DNA of 64,000 nt from Deltaproteobacteria bacterium (GTDB lineage Bacteria > Myxococcota > Myxococcia > Myxococcales > SZAS-1): positions 25,578-89,577 of the forward strand of contig JAFEBB010000029.1 of assembly GCA_018266075.1 (NCBI GenBank), written 5' to 3'. Below, piece by piece: positions 9,869-18,995 of this stretch. The notes beneath the pieces were generated by a model, which was given only the letters and a program-made list of their open reading frames with translations, was not told the origin of the DNA and did not search any database. Position 1 is the stretch's first letter; each line of letters opens with the position of its first letter. The position numbers and the translations under genes were made by a program.

Positions 9869-10648
9869 TTAGCTACCGAGGAGCTGCTTGGCCTTCGGCA
9901 CCATCGGATCATCAGGGTGCTCCTTGACCAGCTTCTCCAGCGCGGCCTTGCCTTTGTCCTTCTCGTCGAGCTTCACGTAGACGCCATAGAGCGCGATCGC
10001 CGCGTCGCCGTCGAAGCCTGCGCCAGCATAATCCTTGAGCACCGTCTCGTAGCGCCCCGCAGCCGCGCGCGGCCGGTCGTGCTGCGCGTAGAACGCCGCG
10101 ATGCGCATCTCGTGGTCCGCCAGGCGGTGACGCAGCTCCGCCACCTTCTCCTGTGCCTTGGGCCGCAGATCGTTGGTCGGGTACTGGATCAGGAACTCGT
10201 TGAACGAGCTCAGCGCATTGCGCGCGTCGGTCTGATCCTTCTCGGCCGAGTTGGGCAGGATGAAGAAGTCGCTCGGCATCTCCTCGTAGTAGCTCATCGC
10301 CACCTGGAACGCGGCGTAGCCATCTTTGGGATGCGTGGGGTGGAGCTTGATGAAGCTGCGGTACTTGTCGATGGCCTCGACGTACTTCTCCTGCTGGTAC
10401 TCCAGATCCGCCGAGGCCAGATCCGCCAGCGCCGAGTAGCTCGAGTACGGAAACTTGGCCGAGACGAACTCGAAGAACCGCTGGGCCTCGAGGTAGTTCT
10501 TGCCGTCGAGCTCCTTCATGCCCAGCTCGTAGTTCTCCTTGGCGTCGGCGCCGAAGGCCGCGTGCCCGCCGCCGTTGGCGGACGTGGACACCGTGGAGCA
10601 GCCGGCGAGCAAGCAAGCTGCGAGGACGAGGGGACGGGCGTGGGCCAT
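9869..10648 (-). CDS. bamD: Outer membrane assembly lipoprotein BamD
   Basis: 259 residues, normal for BamD. Begins MAHARPLVLAACLLAGCSTV with a clear lipobox (LLAGC), so it is anchored to the inner leaflet of the outer membrane. TPR-type helices follow: ENYELGMKELDGKNYLEAQR, FFEFVSAKFPYSSYSALA and EAIDKYRSFIKLHPTHPK, with the typical NALSSFNEFLIQYPTNDLRP segment. BamD is the essential TPR partner of BamA in barrel insertion. Here it is divergent from a tamA/tamB pair, so the locus groups two outer-membrane assembly systems. A generic YfiO-type tol-pal-like TPR lipoprotein is the alternative. Confidence 0.85.
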   Translation of the reverse strand: MAHARPLVLAACLLAGCSTVSTSANGGGHAAFGADAKENYELGMKELDGKNYLEAQRFFEFVSAKFPYSSYSALADLASADLEYQQEKYVEAIDKYRSFIKLHPTHPKDGYAAFQVAMSYYEEMPSDFFILPNSAEKDQTDARNALSSFNEFLIQYPTNDLRPKAQEKVAELRHRLADHEMRIAAFYAQHDRPRAAAGRYETVLKDYAGAGFDGDAAIALYGVYVKLDEKDKGKAALEKLVKEHPDDPMVPKAKQLLGS

Positions 10649-10804
10649 TCGGGCGGACCCTATAACCGGCCCGCCGCGCTTTCAACGCCCGACGCTCGAT
10701 CCTGACAGCGCCCGGTCGCTCGCGCCCTGCCCTTGCCGCCAGGCGAACGCGTGCCCACCTTTCACGGGCGCAGCCGCACCCGAAAGCGCGCTCGCCGGAC
10801 GCCC

Positions 10805-12880
10805 ATGCGCGCGCACGGCCGCACCCTGCTTTGCTTGGCGGCCCTCTTGCTCGACGCTTGCTCGCACGCCACGCCGCCGCCCGGCCAGCCCGAGCTCAAG
10901 CACCTCGACTTCACCGGCAACCTCGCGCTCTCCAACAGTGCGATCGCCGGGCGCGTCGCCACCCAGGCCGACTCGTGGGTGCCGTTCTCCGACGCGCGCT
11001 ACCTCGACCGCAGTGTCCTGCAGACGGATCTGCGGCGGATCGAGCGCCTCTACCAGGCCCACGGCTTCTTCGACGCCAAGGTCACCGGCTTCGACGAAGT
11101 GCCTGTCGAGGATCAGCCGGATCAGGTGTCGGTCACCATCCACATCGACGAAGGACAGCCCTCGAAGATCACCCAGCTCCAGCTCGAGGGCACCGAGTCG
11201 CTGCCCGCGGACATGACCCAGCGGCTCGAGGGCGCGGTGAAAGAGCTCGCCATCGGCAAGGTGTTCAACGAGGCCGCGTACGAGGCGGCGAAGGCGGAGC
11301 TCGCCACGCGCCTGCACAACCACGGCTACGCCGAAGCGAGCGTCGAAGGAAAAGTGGAGGTGGATCCGGCGGCGCACACCGCGGTGATCACCTTCAACGT
11401 CGCGCCGGGCAAGACGTACGTGTTCGGGAAAGTCCTCGTGGCCGGCACGCAGCAGGTGCCGCGCGACAAGGTGGCGCGCGAAGTGGAGTCGGCTGCGCCG
11501 CCGGGCACGCTGTACTCGGAGAAGAAGCTCCACGACGCGCAGACCAACGTCTTCGACCTGGGCGTGTTCTCGCTCGCCAAGGTCACGCGCGGCGCGCCGG
11601 ATCCGTCGAATGGAACGGTGCCGCTCGCGGCCGACGTGACCGAGGCGCCCTTCCAGACCCTGCGCGCCGGCGCGGGCTTCGGCATCGAGCGCTACCGCGA
11701 CGAGGTGCACCTCCTCGGCCGCTACACCAACCGCAACTTCCTCGGCGGGCTGCGCAAGCTCGACTTCGACAACAAGCTCGCCTACGTCATCACCAGCGAC
11801 GTCACCACCCTGATCCAGGGCCAGTCGGCCACGGGCATCGGCGGCTACTCGTCGCTCACGTTCACCCAGCCCGACGTCTTCCTGCCGCACCTGGATCTCG
11901 AGCTTACCGGCGAGATCCAGCGCGACATTCAAGTCGGCTACGTCTACGACTCGGCGCTGGCTTCGGCTGCGCTGCACAAGCGCATCGGCCGGATGTGGGA
12001 CTTCTCGTTCGGCGCGAACCTCCAGCTCATCAAGCTCGATACGATCCTGGATCCGCGGCAGCTCGCGGACAGCCACGCGCCCCAGCTCGCCACCAGCTGC
12101 ACGGAGCCGAGCTGCTTCTTGTTGCTCGAGTACCTGGAGCAGCGGATCCGCTTGGATCTGCGCGACAACCCGCTCCGCACGCGGCGCGGGTTCCTCGCGG
12201 AGCTCAACCTGCAAGAGGGCGGTGGGCCGGGCGCGTCGTTCCAGTACCTGCGCGTGGAGCCGGAGATCCGCTTCTACATCCCGCTCGCGTCGAACCTGGT
12301 GCTCGCGCAGCGCCTTCAGTGGGGCTGGATGGCGGAGCTCAACAAGGACGCCAACGGCAACACCATGCCCACCCCGCTGGTGCAGCGCTTCTTCGCCGGT
12401 GGCGCGGAGAGCGTGCGTGCGTATGGCGCGCGCTTGATGTCGCCGGTGGCGGTGGTCTGTCGCGACACGAATCCGAACGTGCTCGCGCGACATTGCTCGC
12501 AGCCCGGAGATTTCGAAGCGGTGCCCGTGGGCGGCGACGGGCTCTACACCGCGTCGACGGAGCTCCGGCTCGAGGTGACGCGAACCGTCGGCGTGGTCGG
12601 CTTCGTGGACACCGGCGTGGTGCCCATCTCGCCCTTTCAAATCGAGGCCGCGGACATCGCCGTCGCGCCGGGTCTGGGCTTTCGCTACTTCACGCCCTTC
12701 GGGCCGCTGCGGCTCGACTTCGCGTACCGGCTGCCGAGCTTTCCCCCGCCCGGTGTGGCGCTGCGGCTCGCGCCGTCGCAGGTGGTCATCAACTACCCGC
12801 CCGGCGTGGGCGTGCCGTTCGTGTCGCCCGGCCCGACGCCGCGCTTCAACTTCCAGTTCTCGCTCGAGGAGGCGTTCTAG
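10805..12880 (+). CDS. tamA: Omp85-family outer membrane protein, TamA-like
   Basis: 691 residues. The ATG at 10805 starts MRAHGRTLLCLAALLLDACS, which has a lipobox-like LLLDAC; frames further upstream lack a signal. Three POTRA-like domains cover about residues 30-275 (LKHLDFTGNLALSNSAIAGR; LQLEGTESLPADMTQRLEGA; FGKVLVAGTQQVPRDKV), each with the beta-alpha-alpha-beta-beta pattern. A C-terminal 16-strand barrel follows (about 290-691) with RRGFLAELNLQEGG, the lid-lock-like motif VQRFFAGGAESVRAYGAR and a terminal RFNFQFSLEEAF ending in Phe. TamA and TamB together move phospholipid or protein to the outer membrane. tamB starts on the base after this stop. A lipidated Omp85 would be unusual, so the modification needs proof. 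Confidence 0.88.
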   Translation: MRAHGRTLLCLAALLLDACSHATPPPGQPELKHLDFTGNLALSNSAIAGRVATQADSWVPFSDARYLDRSVLQTDLRRIERLYQAHGFFDAKVTGFDEVPVEDQPDQVSVTIHIDEGQPSKITQLQLEGTESLPADMTQRLEGAVKELAIGKVFNEAAYEAAKAELATRLHNHGYAEASVEGKVEVDPAAHTAVITFNVAPGKTYVFGKVLVAGTQQVPRDKVAREVESAAPPGTLYSEKKLHDAQTNVFDLGVFSLAKVTRGAPDPSNGTVPLAADVTEAPFQTLRAGAGFGIERYRDEVHLLGRYTNRNFLGGLRKLDFDNKLAYVITSDVTTLIQGQSATGIGGYSSLTFTQPDVFLPHLDLELTGEIQRDIQVGYVYDSALASAALHKRIGRMWDFSFGANLQLIKLDTILDPRQLADSHAPQLATSCTEPSCFLLLEYLEQRIRLDLRDNPLRTRRGFLAELNLQEGGGPGASFQYLRVEPEIRFYIPLASNLVLAQRLQWGWMAELNKDANGNTMPTPLVQRFFAGGAESVRAYGARLMSPVAVVCRDTNPNVLARHCSQPGDFEAVPVGGDGLYTASTELRLEVTRTVGVVGFVDTGVVPISPFQIEAADIAVAPGLGFRYFTPFGPLRLDFAYRLPSFPPPGVALRLAPSQVVINYPPGVGVPFVSPGPTPRFNFQFSLEEAF

Positions 12881-15800
12881 ATGCGCCGCGTCCTCGTGCG
12901 AATCGCGAAGGCCGTGCTCGTGCTGTGCTTGGTCGTCCTCGTCGCAGTCCTCGCGGCCGTGGGTTTGCTCTTCTCGCCGCCGGGTGAGCGCTGGGTGAAG
13001 CACAAGGTGCTCGACTCCGCGAATGCGTCGCTCGCGGGCACCGTGGAGCTCGACGCGCTCGAGCTCGCGCCCGGCGGACGGATCCGACTCACGGGCGTGC
13101 GCCTTTTGGATCCACACGGCGAGCTCGTGGCGTCGATCGCTCGCGTGGACGCGCGCGTGCAACTCCTGGCCCTGCTGCAGCGACGCGCGCACGTTCTCTC
13201 GCTGGAGCTGAGCGAGCCCACGCTGCGGATCCGCGAGGATCCGGATGGTCGAACCAACTTCGCGACGGCTCTCTCGACGCGCGCGCCCGCGTCGAGCGCC
13301 CAGCCACCGACCCCGATGAGGTGGACCGTTCTTCTGGACGACGTCGTGCTCGAGCGCGGCCTGGTGGCGCTGCACCTCGCGAACGCGCCGCCGATGCGCG
13401 TGCAGGAGCTCGCCCTCTCCGGCTCCGCCAAGTTCGGCCCGGACGTCCTCGTCACAGCCCTGACCGTCACCGGGGCAATCGAGGAACCCGAGCGCGCGCC
13501 GCTCAGTCTTCGCGTCTCCGCCCACGGCTCCGGCCTCACCCCCGACGGCGAGCTCGTCCTGGACGAGGTCCGGCTCCGCGCGGGCAGCTCCACGCTCGAG
13601 GCGCACGGCCAGCTCGCGCGCGGCGAAGGCCAGCTCGCCGTCGAAGCGACAATCTCACGAAAGCTCGCAGCGGCGCTGGGCGTCCCGCTCGGATCCGATC
13701 TCTCGGCGCAGCTGCACGGCGATTGGAAGAAGGGCCAGCCCGCGAACGTGACCGCCGCGGTTCCCCTCGAGCCCGGTGGCGCTTGGCTCGACGCTCAGCT
13801 CTGGCCCGCGGCGCATCCCCTTCGCTACACCGGGCGGATCCGTTTGGATCGATTGGATCCGTCGAAGCTGATCCAGGACGCGCCCCACGGCGATCTCACC
13901 GGCGAGCTGGAGCTCGGCGGACACGGCACCTCGCTCGCGGAGCTTTCACTCCAAGTGAAGACGAAGCTGCAACCCTCTCGGCTGCAGGGCATCGCGATCA
14001 ACGGCCTCACGCTGCGTGGCGAAGCCCACGACGAAGTGTTCACGCTCGAGGCTCTCCACCTCGACGCGCCGGGCGGGACCTTTTCGGGTCGCGGCCGTGC
14101 ATCGATGAAGGAGCTGGCCCTCGACGTGGACGCGCACCTCACCGACCTGCGCGCGTTCACCTCGAACCTGGGCGCCTCGGAGCCGTATGCGGGCTCGGCC
14201 ACGGGCGCGCTGCACCTCGGCGGCACGCCTCACACCCCCTCGCTGCAGCTCGAGCTCCACGCGCCGCGCGTCGCCAACTCGCGCATGGAGCTTGATGTGC
14301 ACCAGCTCGTGGTCCAGGGGATGGTCGCGGATCTGCGTCGGCCGCGGCAGCTGCGCGCGCACCTTCGCGCCGAGCGCGGGCACTTTCAAGGCGAGGAGCT
14401 CGTCGGCTTCTCGGGTAATGCGGAGCTCGATGGCGCGCGCTACCACGTCGATCTCACCAGCGCGGGCCCGAGCGGCCTCACCGCGCATGCCATCGGCCAG
14501 CTCCCCGATGCGCGCGAGGTGATGTCGCTCACCAGCTTCGAGCTGAGCCACGGCGCCTGGCGTTGGATCCTTCAGGATCCGGCGACGGTGGATCTCTCGC
14601 ACGGCGCGGTGGCGAGCCGCATGGTGCTGCGCTCGGGCGACCAGGAGCTCGTGCTCGAGGGCGGGCTCGCGAGGCGCCGCTTCGACGTTCGCGCGGCGAT
14701 CACTGCGCTCGATCTCGCGCAGCTCCCGGCGCTCGTGGTGCCGACGAGCGTGGGCCTGCGCGGGCGCGTCACGGGGACCGTTTCGGTTCGCGGCCCCATC
14801 AACGCCGTGACGGTCGAAGCGCACGCCAACGCTTCGGGCGTGACCGTGGAGCGCCTCGCGCAGCGGCCGGGCGCGGTGCTCGCGGGCACCGTCGATGCGG
14901 TGCTCGCACGAAAGCGCTCGCAGCTCCACGCGCACCTCGCGGCGGGGCTCACCCAGCTGCAGCTCGACCTCGACACGCCGTTCTCCTCGGATGCCCGCCC
15001 CGACGCACCGCTCACCGGTCGTGCGCAGCTGCAGAACCTGGATCTGGGCGATGTCGCCGCGCTGCTTGGGCTCGCCTCGGATCAGCACCTCGCTGGCATG
15101 GTGGGCGGAGCCGCGACGCTCACCGGCACCTGGGAACAACCCGCGCTCGACGCACGGCTCGCGCTGAACGCGGTCAGCCTGCGGGGAACGCCGCCGATCT
15201 CGGGCACCGCGCGGCTCGAGACCAGCTCGCGCGCCGCGCTGATGCTCGACCTCCGCAGCGGTGTCACGCGCTTGCACGGGACGACAGAGGCGAGCCTCCC
15301 GCCGGAGATTCTGCGTCGGAAGCGTCCGCTCTCCGAGCTGGCGACGCTGAACGTGCAGACCGATCTCGCGCTCGACGCACTCGACCTCAACCGCTGGCGC
15401 ACGCCGCTGCGGCTTCCCCGTGAGGCGCATGGCCTGGCTCAGGCGAAGCTCTCCACGCGAGGCACGCTCTCGGATCCGCGCGGATCAGCCGAGCTCGTGA
15501 TCCAGAACCTGTCGCTCGGCGGGCTGGGACACGCGCAGCTCGAGCTCCGCGCCACCGCCGACAGCCAGCTCACGCTGCACGGCGAGCTGGTGCAGGCGCA
15601 GCAGAAGCTCGCCCACCTCGACGGCATGCTCGCCACCTCGCTCTCGACGCTGCGCGCGCGGCCGGATTCGGTCGGGAGCGTGGCGGCCCAGGCCAAGCTG
15701 GTGGTCGACGCACCGGAGCTGGCGAACGTGGGCGCGCTCTCGCACCTGGCCGCGCGTGGATCCGCGGAGCTGAACGCGGAGCTCCACGGCACGCTCGATG

Positions 15801-17413
15801 CGCCGGTGATCCACGTGGATCTGCAAGGCCGCCAGGTGATGCTCTCGGGCGCGAGGGTCGGCGACGTGGACGCGGGGCTCGACTACGCGGGCTCGGTCTC
15901 GCGCGCGCATGCCAAGCTCGCGCACCTCGAGCTCTCGGGCGAGCTGCGGCACGACCTCGGGCTCGGCGCCCTGCGCGAGGGGGCTCGACTCGGCGAAGCG
16001 CAGATCTCCGCGCGGCTGAACGCGGATCACTTCGATCTCGCCGCCCTCTCCGGTCTCGACCCGGCGGCGAGCACGCTCGCAGGCACGCTCACGGCACAGG
16101 TGCAGCTCGACGGTCCGCTCGGCGCGCCCACGGTGCGCGGCCACGCCGATGTCGACAACGGCCGGCTCGTGCTCTCGGGGCTCGGCGACTTCCACCCCAT
16201 CACGCTGCGCTTCCAGGCCGACGATCACCGACTGGCGATCTCCCAGCTCGAGGTCCACGCCGACGCCGGCTGGGCCAAGCTCACGGCCGAGGCGCTGCGC
16301 TCGGGAAACACGGGGCCGTTCACGCTCCGCGGCGAGCTGCACGCCCAGGGGTTCCCCGTGCGCTACCAGGATCAGGTGATGGGCAAGGTGGATCTCGATG
16401 GATCCATCGACGGCTCGCTCACGCCGAAGTCGCCGCTGATCCAGCTCCACATCGCCAAGGCGCAAGCCCAGGTGCCGCAGCTCACCCATCGCGACGTGCA
16501 ATCGCTGGATCCGAACCCGGACATCGTGATCCTCGGGCGGCGCTCGAGGCGAACGCGCGTGGCCCGAGCCGCGCCCGGATCGAGCGAGAGCGGCGCCATG
16601 CACGTGCAGCTCCCTCCGCCGCCCGGGCCGCAGATCCGCCTCGGCATCTACGCGCCGCACGAGGTGGCCATCAAGGGCAGCGACATCGACCTCTCGGTGC
16701 AGGGCCAGCTCGGCGTGCTCCTCGAACCGTTGGGCGAGAAGTTCGTGCAGATCATCGCACCGCCGGGCGGGAGCGGCGGCTCGTACATCCAGGCCACGCA
16801 CGGCTGGGTCTCGGTGATTGGCCGCAAGTTCGAGGTGCGCAACGACAAGATCGCGCGCGTGGATTTTCTCGGCGGCCCGCCCACCAACGCCATGCTCGAC
16901 GTGGCCATGGTCTTCAACGACCGCGCCGACGACATCGTGGTCACCGTGGAGCTCACCGGGCCGCTCACCAAGCCCAATCCGCCGGCGCTCTCCTCGCAGC
17001 CGCAGATGGATCAGTCGCAGCTCGCGCTGCTCATCGCCACCGGACACCTGCAGCCGCGGCGCGGCGCTGGCGCGGTCACGGCAGCGAACCAGGCGGGCTC
17101 GGTGCTCGGCTCACTGCTCGCGGGCGCGTTGCAGCGCTCGGTGGCGCGGAGCCTGCCCATCGACACGGTGAGCGTCCAGACCAGCGCGCAGGGCCAGATT
17201 CGCGCCGAGGTGGGCAAGTACGTCACCGACCGCATCTACATCGGCTACACCCACAACTTCACCGCCGACATCCTGCCGGGCTCGCTCGAGAACCAGGACC
17301 TCAACATCAACGAGCTCTCGCTGCAGTACCAGCTCAGTCGGCGCTGGCAGCTCGAGGCCGTGGGCGGCGAGAGCATGGGCGCGTTTAACGCCATCTGGCA
17401 GAAGGACTTCTGA
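12881..17413 (+). CDS. tamB: Translocation and assembly module TamB
   Basis: 1510 residues, within the usual AsmA/TamB range. An N-terminal inner-membrane anchor (VLVLCLVVLVAVLAAVGLLF, about residues 11-30) is followed by GERWVKHKVLDSANASLAG, the typical entry into a long beta-taco. The middle is repetitive beta structure with recurring LxGxLxxxG patterns. The C-terminal DUF490/TamB domain (about 1150-1510) has HGWVSVIGRKFEVRNDKIAR, DVAMVFNDRADDIVVTVELT and a terminal YQLSRRWQLEAVGGESMGAF. TamB spans the periplasm from the inner membrane to TamA. The gene contains about 13 copies of GGATCC, far above expectation. It starts immediately after tamA, so the pair is an operon. Confidence 0.93.
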   Translation: MRRVLVRIAKAVLVLCLVVLVAVLAAVGLLFSPPGERWVKHKVLDSANASLAGTVELDALELAPGGRIRLTGVRLLDPHGELVASIARVDARVQLLALLQRRAHVLSLELSEPTLRIREDPDGRTNFATALSTRAPASSAQPPTPMRWTVLLDDVVLERGLVALHLANAPPMRVQELALSGSAKFGPDVLVTALTVTGAIEEPERAPLSLRVSAHGSGLTPDGELVLDEVRLRAGSSTLEAHGQLARGEGQLAVEATISRKLAAALGVPLGSDLSAQLHGDWKKGQPANVTAAVPLEPGGAWLDAQLWPAAHPLRYTGRIRLDRLDPSKLIQDAPHGDLTGELELGGHGTSLAELSLQVKTKLQPSRLQGIAINGLTLRGEAHDEVFTLEALHLDAPGGTFSGRGRASMKELALDVDAHLTDLRAFTSNLGASEPYAGSATGALHLGGTPHTPSLQLELHAPRVANSRMELDVHQLVVQGMVADLRRPRQLRAHLRAERGHFQGEELVGFSGNAELDGARYHVDLTSAGPSGLTAHAIGQLPDAREVMSLTSFELSHGAWRWILQDPATVDLSHGAVASRMVLRSGDQELVLEGGLARRRFDVRAAITALDLAQLPALVVPTSVGLRGRVTGTVSVRGPINAVTVEAHANASGVTVERLAQRPGAVLAGTVDAVLARKRSQLHAHLAAGLTQLQLDLDTPFSSDARPDAPLTGRAQLQNLDLGDVAALLGLASDQHLAGMVGGAATLTGTWEQPALDARLALNAVSLRGTPPISGTARLETSSRAALMLDLRSGVTRLHGTTEASLPPEILRRKRPLSELATLNVQTDLALDALDLNRWRTPLRLPREAHGLAQAKLSTRGTLSDPRGSAELVIQNLSLGGLGHAQLELRATADSQLTLHGELVQAQQKLAHLDGMLATSLSTLRARPDSVGSVAAQAKLVVDAPELANVGALSHLAARGSAELNAELHGTLDAPVIHVDLQGRQVMLSGARVGDVDAGLDYAGSVSRAHAKLAHLELSGELRHDLGLGALREGARLGEAQISARLNADHFDLAALSGLDPAASTLAGTLTAQVQLDGPLGAPTVRGHADVDNGRLVLSGLGDFHPITLRFQADDHRLAISQLEVHADAGWAKLTAEALRSGNTGPFTLRGELHAQGFPVRYQDQVMGKVDLDGSIDGSLTPKSPLIQLHIAKAQAQVPQLTHRDVQSLDPNPDIVILGRRSRRTRVARAAPGSSESGAMHVQLPPPPGPQIRLGIYAPHEVAIKGSDIDLSVQGQLGVLLEPLGEKFVQIIAPPGGSGGSYIQATHGWVSVIGRKFEVRNDKIARVDFLGGPPTNAMLDVAMVFNDRADDIVVTVELTGPLTKPNPPALSSQPQMDQSQLALLIATGHLQPRRGAGAVTAANQAGSVLGSLLAGALQRSVARSLPIDTVSVQTSAQGQIRAEVGKYVTDRIYIGYTHNFTADILPGSLENQDLNINELSLQYQLSRRWQLEAVGGESMGAFNAIWQKDF

Positions 17414-17414
17414 T

Positions 17415-17735
17415 TCAGTTGCTGGTTCCTGGTTCCTGGTTCCTGGTTGGATCCGGATCCGGATCTGCGAAGCGAATCGGAGCGACCACGCGCGCGCGCA
17501 TCGCCGTCTGCGCCGCGATGTAGCCAGCGAGGATCCCGTCCTCGTACTCGAACGTGGGGTGTGCCTTGAGCGCCGGGAAGTCGTGCGGGTTGAGCACGTC
17601 GTCGGGCGTGATGTCGGGCACCGCCTCGCGCGCGAGCTTGAGCACCTTGGTGCGCTGGTGCGCGATGAGCTCGTCGAAGAGCGCGTCCGCCTTCGCCAGC
17701 GCCTCGAGCATCGCGTCCTGCTGGGTCGGATCCAT
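17415..17735 (-). CDS. Small hypothetical protein
   Basis: 106 residues from ATG at 17735 (MDPTQQDAMLEALAKADALF); a GTG two codons upstream is an alternative. Residues 1-85 are a charged helical protein (DELIAHQRTKVLKLAREAVP, PHDFPALKAHPTFEYEDGIL) of no family I recognise. The last 18 residues (FADPDPDPTRNQEPGTSN) are encoded by the GGATCC array and heptamer repeat at 17422-17466, so the repeats have replaced or extended the natural C-terminus. Convergent with tamB, with one base between stop codons. Real coding is supported by codon pattern and conserved-looking composition only. Confidence 0.55.
   Translation of the reverse strand: MDPTQQDAMLEALAKADALFDELIAHQRTKVLKLAREAVPDITPDDVLNPHDFPALKAHPTFEYEDGILAGYIAAQTAMRARVVAPIRFADPDPDPTRNQEPGTSN
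17422..17448. repeat. Heptanucleotide tandem repeat (CTGGTTC)3.9
   Basis: Three perfect CTGGTTC units plus CTGGTT, directly abutting a GGATCC array, in the convergent spacer after tamB and inside the 3' end of the opposite small gene. Confidence 0.92.
17449..17466. repeat. GGATCC hexamer array, 3 units
   Basis: GGATCC GGATCC GGATCT, adjoining the CTGGTTC repeat. On the minus strand it encodes the Asp-Pro run near the end of the small protein. Confidence 0.9.
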
Positions 17736-17744
17736 GCCCACGTT

Positions 17745-18527
17745 CTAGTCGCCCCGAAGCTCCGCCACCAGCGGCTCGAGGTAACCGAACGTATCGCGCG
17801 GCATGCACGCGGGGCCGCAGATCCACATCGCCTGCACTTCGCCTCGCAGTGGCCGCAGCGCGAACTCACCCGACACCGGACCGCGCACCACGCGCAGCAC
17901 CTCGCGCGGCACCTCGCGCAGCAGCTCCAGCGGCGCGTCCTCGTTGAGGGCGCCCATCTCGTCGAAGCCGCTCACGCAGAGCAGCTCCGCGCCCGCGTCC
18001 ATGGCCCGGGCGAGCTCTTCCTGCGAACGACCTTCGACGAGCGCGTCCATGCCGAGAGACCGCGCGTGCTCCACACACGCGCGGAGGACCGCGTCGTCGA
18101 GGACGCCTGCGTGCAGCCACACCGCGTCGGCGCCCAGGCCCCGCGCGTGCTCCACCTGCTCGGGCGCGACCAGGAGATCGTGCAGCAGCACTGGGAGCCG
18201 CAGCTCGTCCTGCACCAGCCACGCCCACTCCGACGAGGACACGCCGAAGCGCGGATCCGCCGGGAAGGCGAGCGCGGCCACGCCCGCGCGCACGCTCGCG
18301 CACGCGAACTCGCCGAGATCCAGATCCGCGCGGAGCAGGCCCTCCTCAGGCGAGCGACGCGCTGGCTCGGCGATGACGGTGAGCTTGCCGCCGGTGGAGA
18401 GCGCGGACTTCAAGCTGCGTCGCGAGGCGGCGATGGGTCGACGGGGAACGGCACCTCCGCTCGCGCGCTCGCGCGATTTGGCCTGCGCCCAGGCCCGGAG
18501 CTCCAGGTTCTCGCCCACGCCGTCCAC
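17745..18527 (-). CDS. Degenerate indole-3-glycerol phosphate synthase homologue
   Basis: 260 residues from the GTG at 18527; the start is uncertain, since the frame is open to 18608 but upstream codons cross a GGATCC array. The TIM-barrel pattern follows TrpC closely: SLKSALSTGGKLTVIAEPAR, ELRLPVLLHDLLVAPEQVEH, ARGLGADAVWLHAGVLDDA, SLGMDALVEGRSQEELARAM. The TrpC lysine in IAE-x-K is Ala here, and the lysine of LRKDF is His (LLHDL). The Asn of the IN-x-RD motif is also lost (VSGFDE), while two Glu residues (IAE, LVE) remain. It is therefore unlikely to make indole-glycerol phosphate by the known mechanism. No other trp gene is adjacent. It may be a binding protein or a decaying paralogue. Confidence 0.7.
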   Translation of the reverse strand: MDGVGENLELRAWAQAKSRERASGGAVPRRPIAASRRSLKSALSTGGKLTVIAEPARRSPEEGLLRADLDLGEFACASVRAGVAALAFPADPRFGVSSSEWAWLVQDELRLPVLLHDLLVAPEQVEHARGLGADAVWLHAGVLDDAVLRACVEHARSLGMDALVEGRSQEELARAMDAGAELLCVSGFDEMGALNEDAPLELLREVPREVLRVVRGPVSGEFALRPLRGEVQAMWICGPACMPRDTFGYLEPLVAELRGD

Positions 18528-18538
18528 GACCGAAATCT

Positions 18539-18550
18539 GGATCCGGATCC
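18539..18550. repeat. GGATCC hexamer array, 2 units
   Basis: Two perfect GGATCC units just upstream of the likely start of the TrpC-like gene, in a frame that would encode Arg-Ile repeats. Confidence 0.85.
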
Positions 18551-18652
18551 GACGCGGCGCCTGCTTGCACGCGAGGAGCCTCGGCGCTCGTTGCCCTTCG
18601 CTCGGCACGGACCCATCTCAGGCTCGTGGTTTGGCGAATCTCGAGGTGACAC

Positions 18653-18967
18653 ATGTCGCGAGGCTTCGGCGAGCCGCCGCAGTGGAGTGTGGCGGCGGCA
18701 TTGGAAGGCGTGGACTACCCGGTGACGCGTGAGGAGCTGGTGGAGAGCGCGGCGAGCGACGACGCGCCGGTCGGGGTGATCAACTTCCTGAAGAGCCTGC
18801 CCTCGGCGGCCTACGCGACGTTCGAGGACGTGGAGCGCGACTTCGCCGAGGCCGCGCGACGCTTCGGCATGGGCGCCGACCGGCCGGCCTGGCTGGAGAC
18901 CGATCGCTCGAACATCGGCCGGGATGCGGTTGAAGGCGCGACCGGTACGAAGACGCGACACCCGTAG
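18653..18967 (+). CDS. DUF2795 protein
   Basis: 104 residues. Residues about 10-65 (ALEGVDYPVTREELVESAAS, NFLKSLPSAAYATFEDVERD) match the DUF2795 pattern: LEGVDYPATKEELVE, then a LPDREY-like turn and a final helix. The domain is small, helical and of unknown function, often found in DNA-associated or stress-related small proteins of high-GC bacteria. The last 25 residues look unstructured. It lies in a short divergent slot between the TrpC-like gene and the PLP-enzyme gene. Nothing suggests export. Confidence 0.7.
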   Translation: MSRGFGEPPQWSVAAALEGVDYPVTREELVESAASDDAPVGVINFLKSLPSAAYATFEDVERDFAEAARRFGMGADRPAWLETDRSNIGRDAVEGATGTKTRHP

Positions 18968-18995
18968 CCCGATCGTGGCACGTGGCTCGTTCGGA

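Noticed and set aside
10682..13606. 974-residue antisense frame opposite tamA-tamB
   Set aside because: No domains; frame stays open because the real genes have GC-rich third positions.
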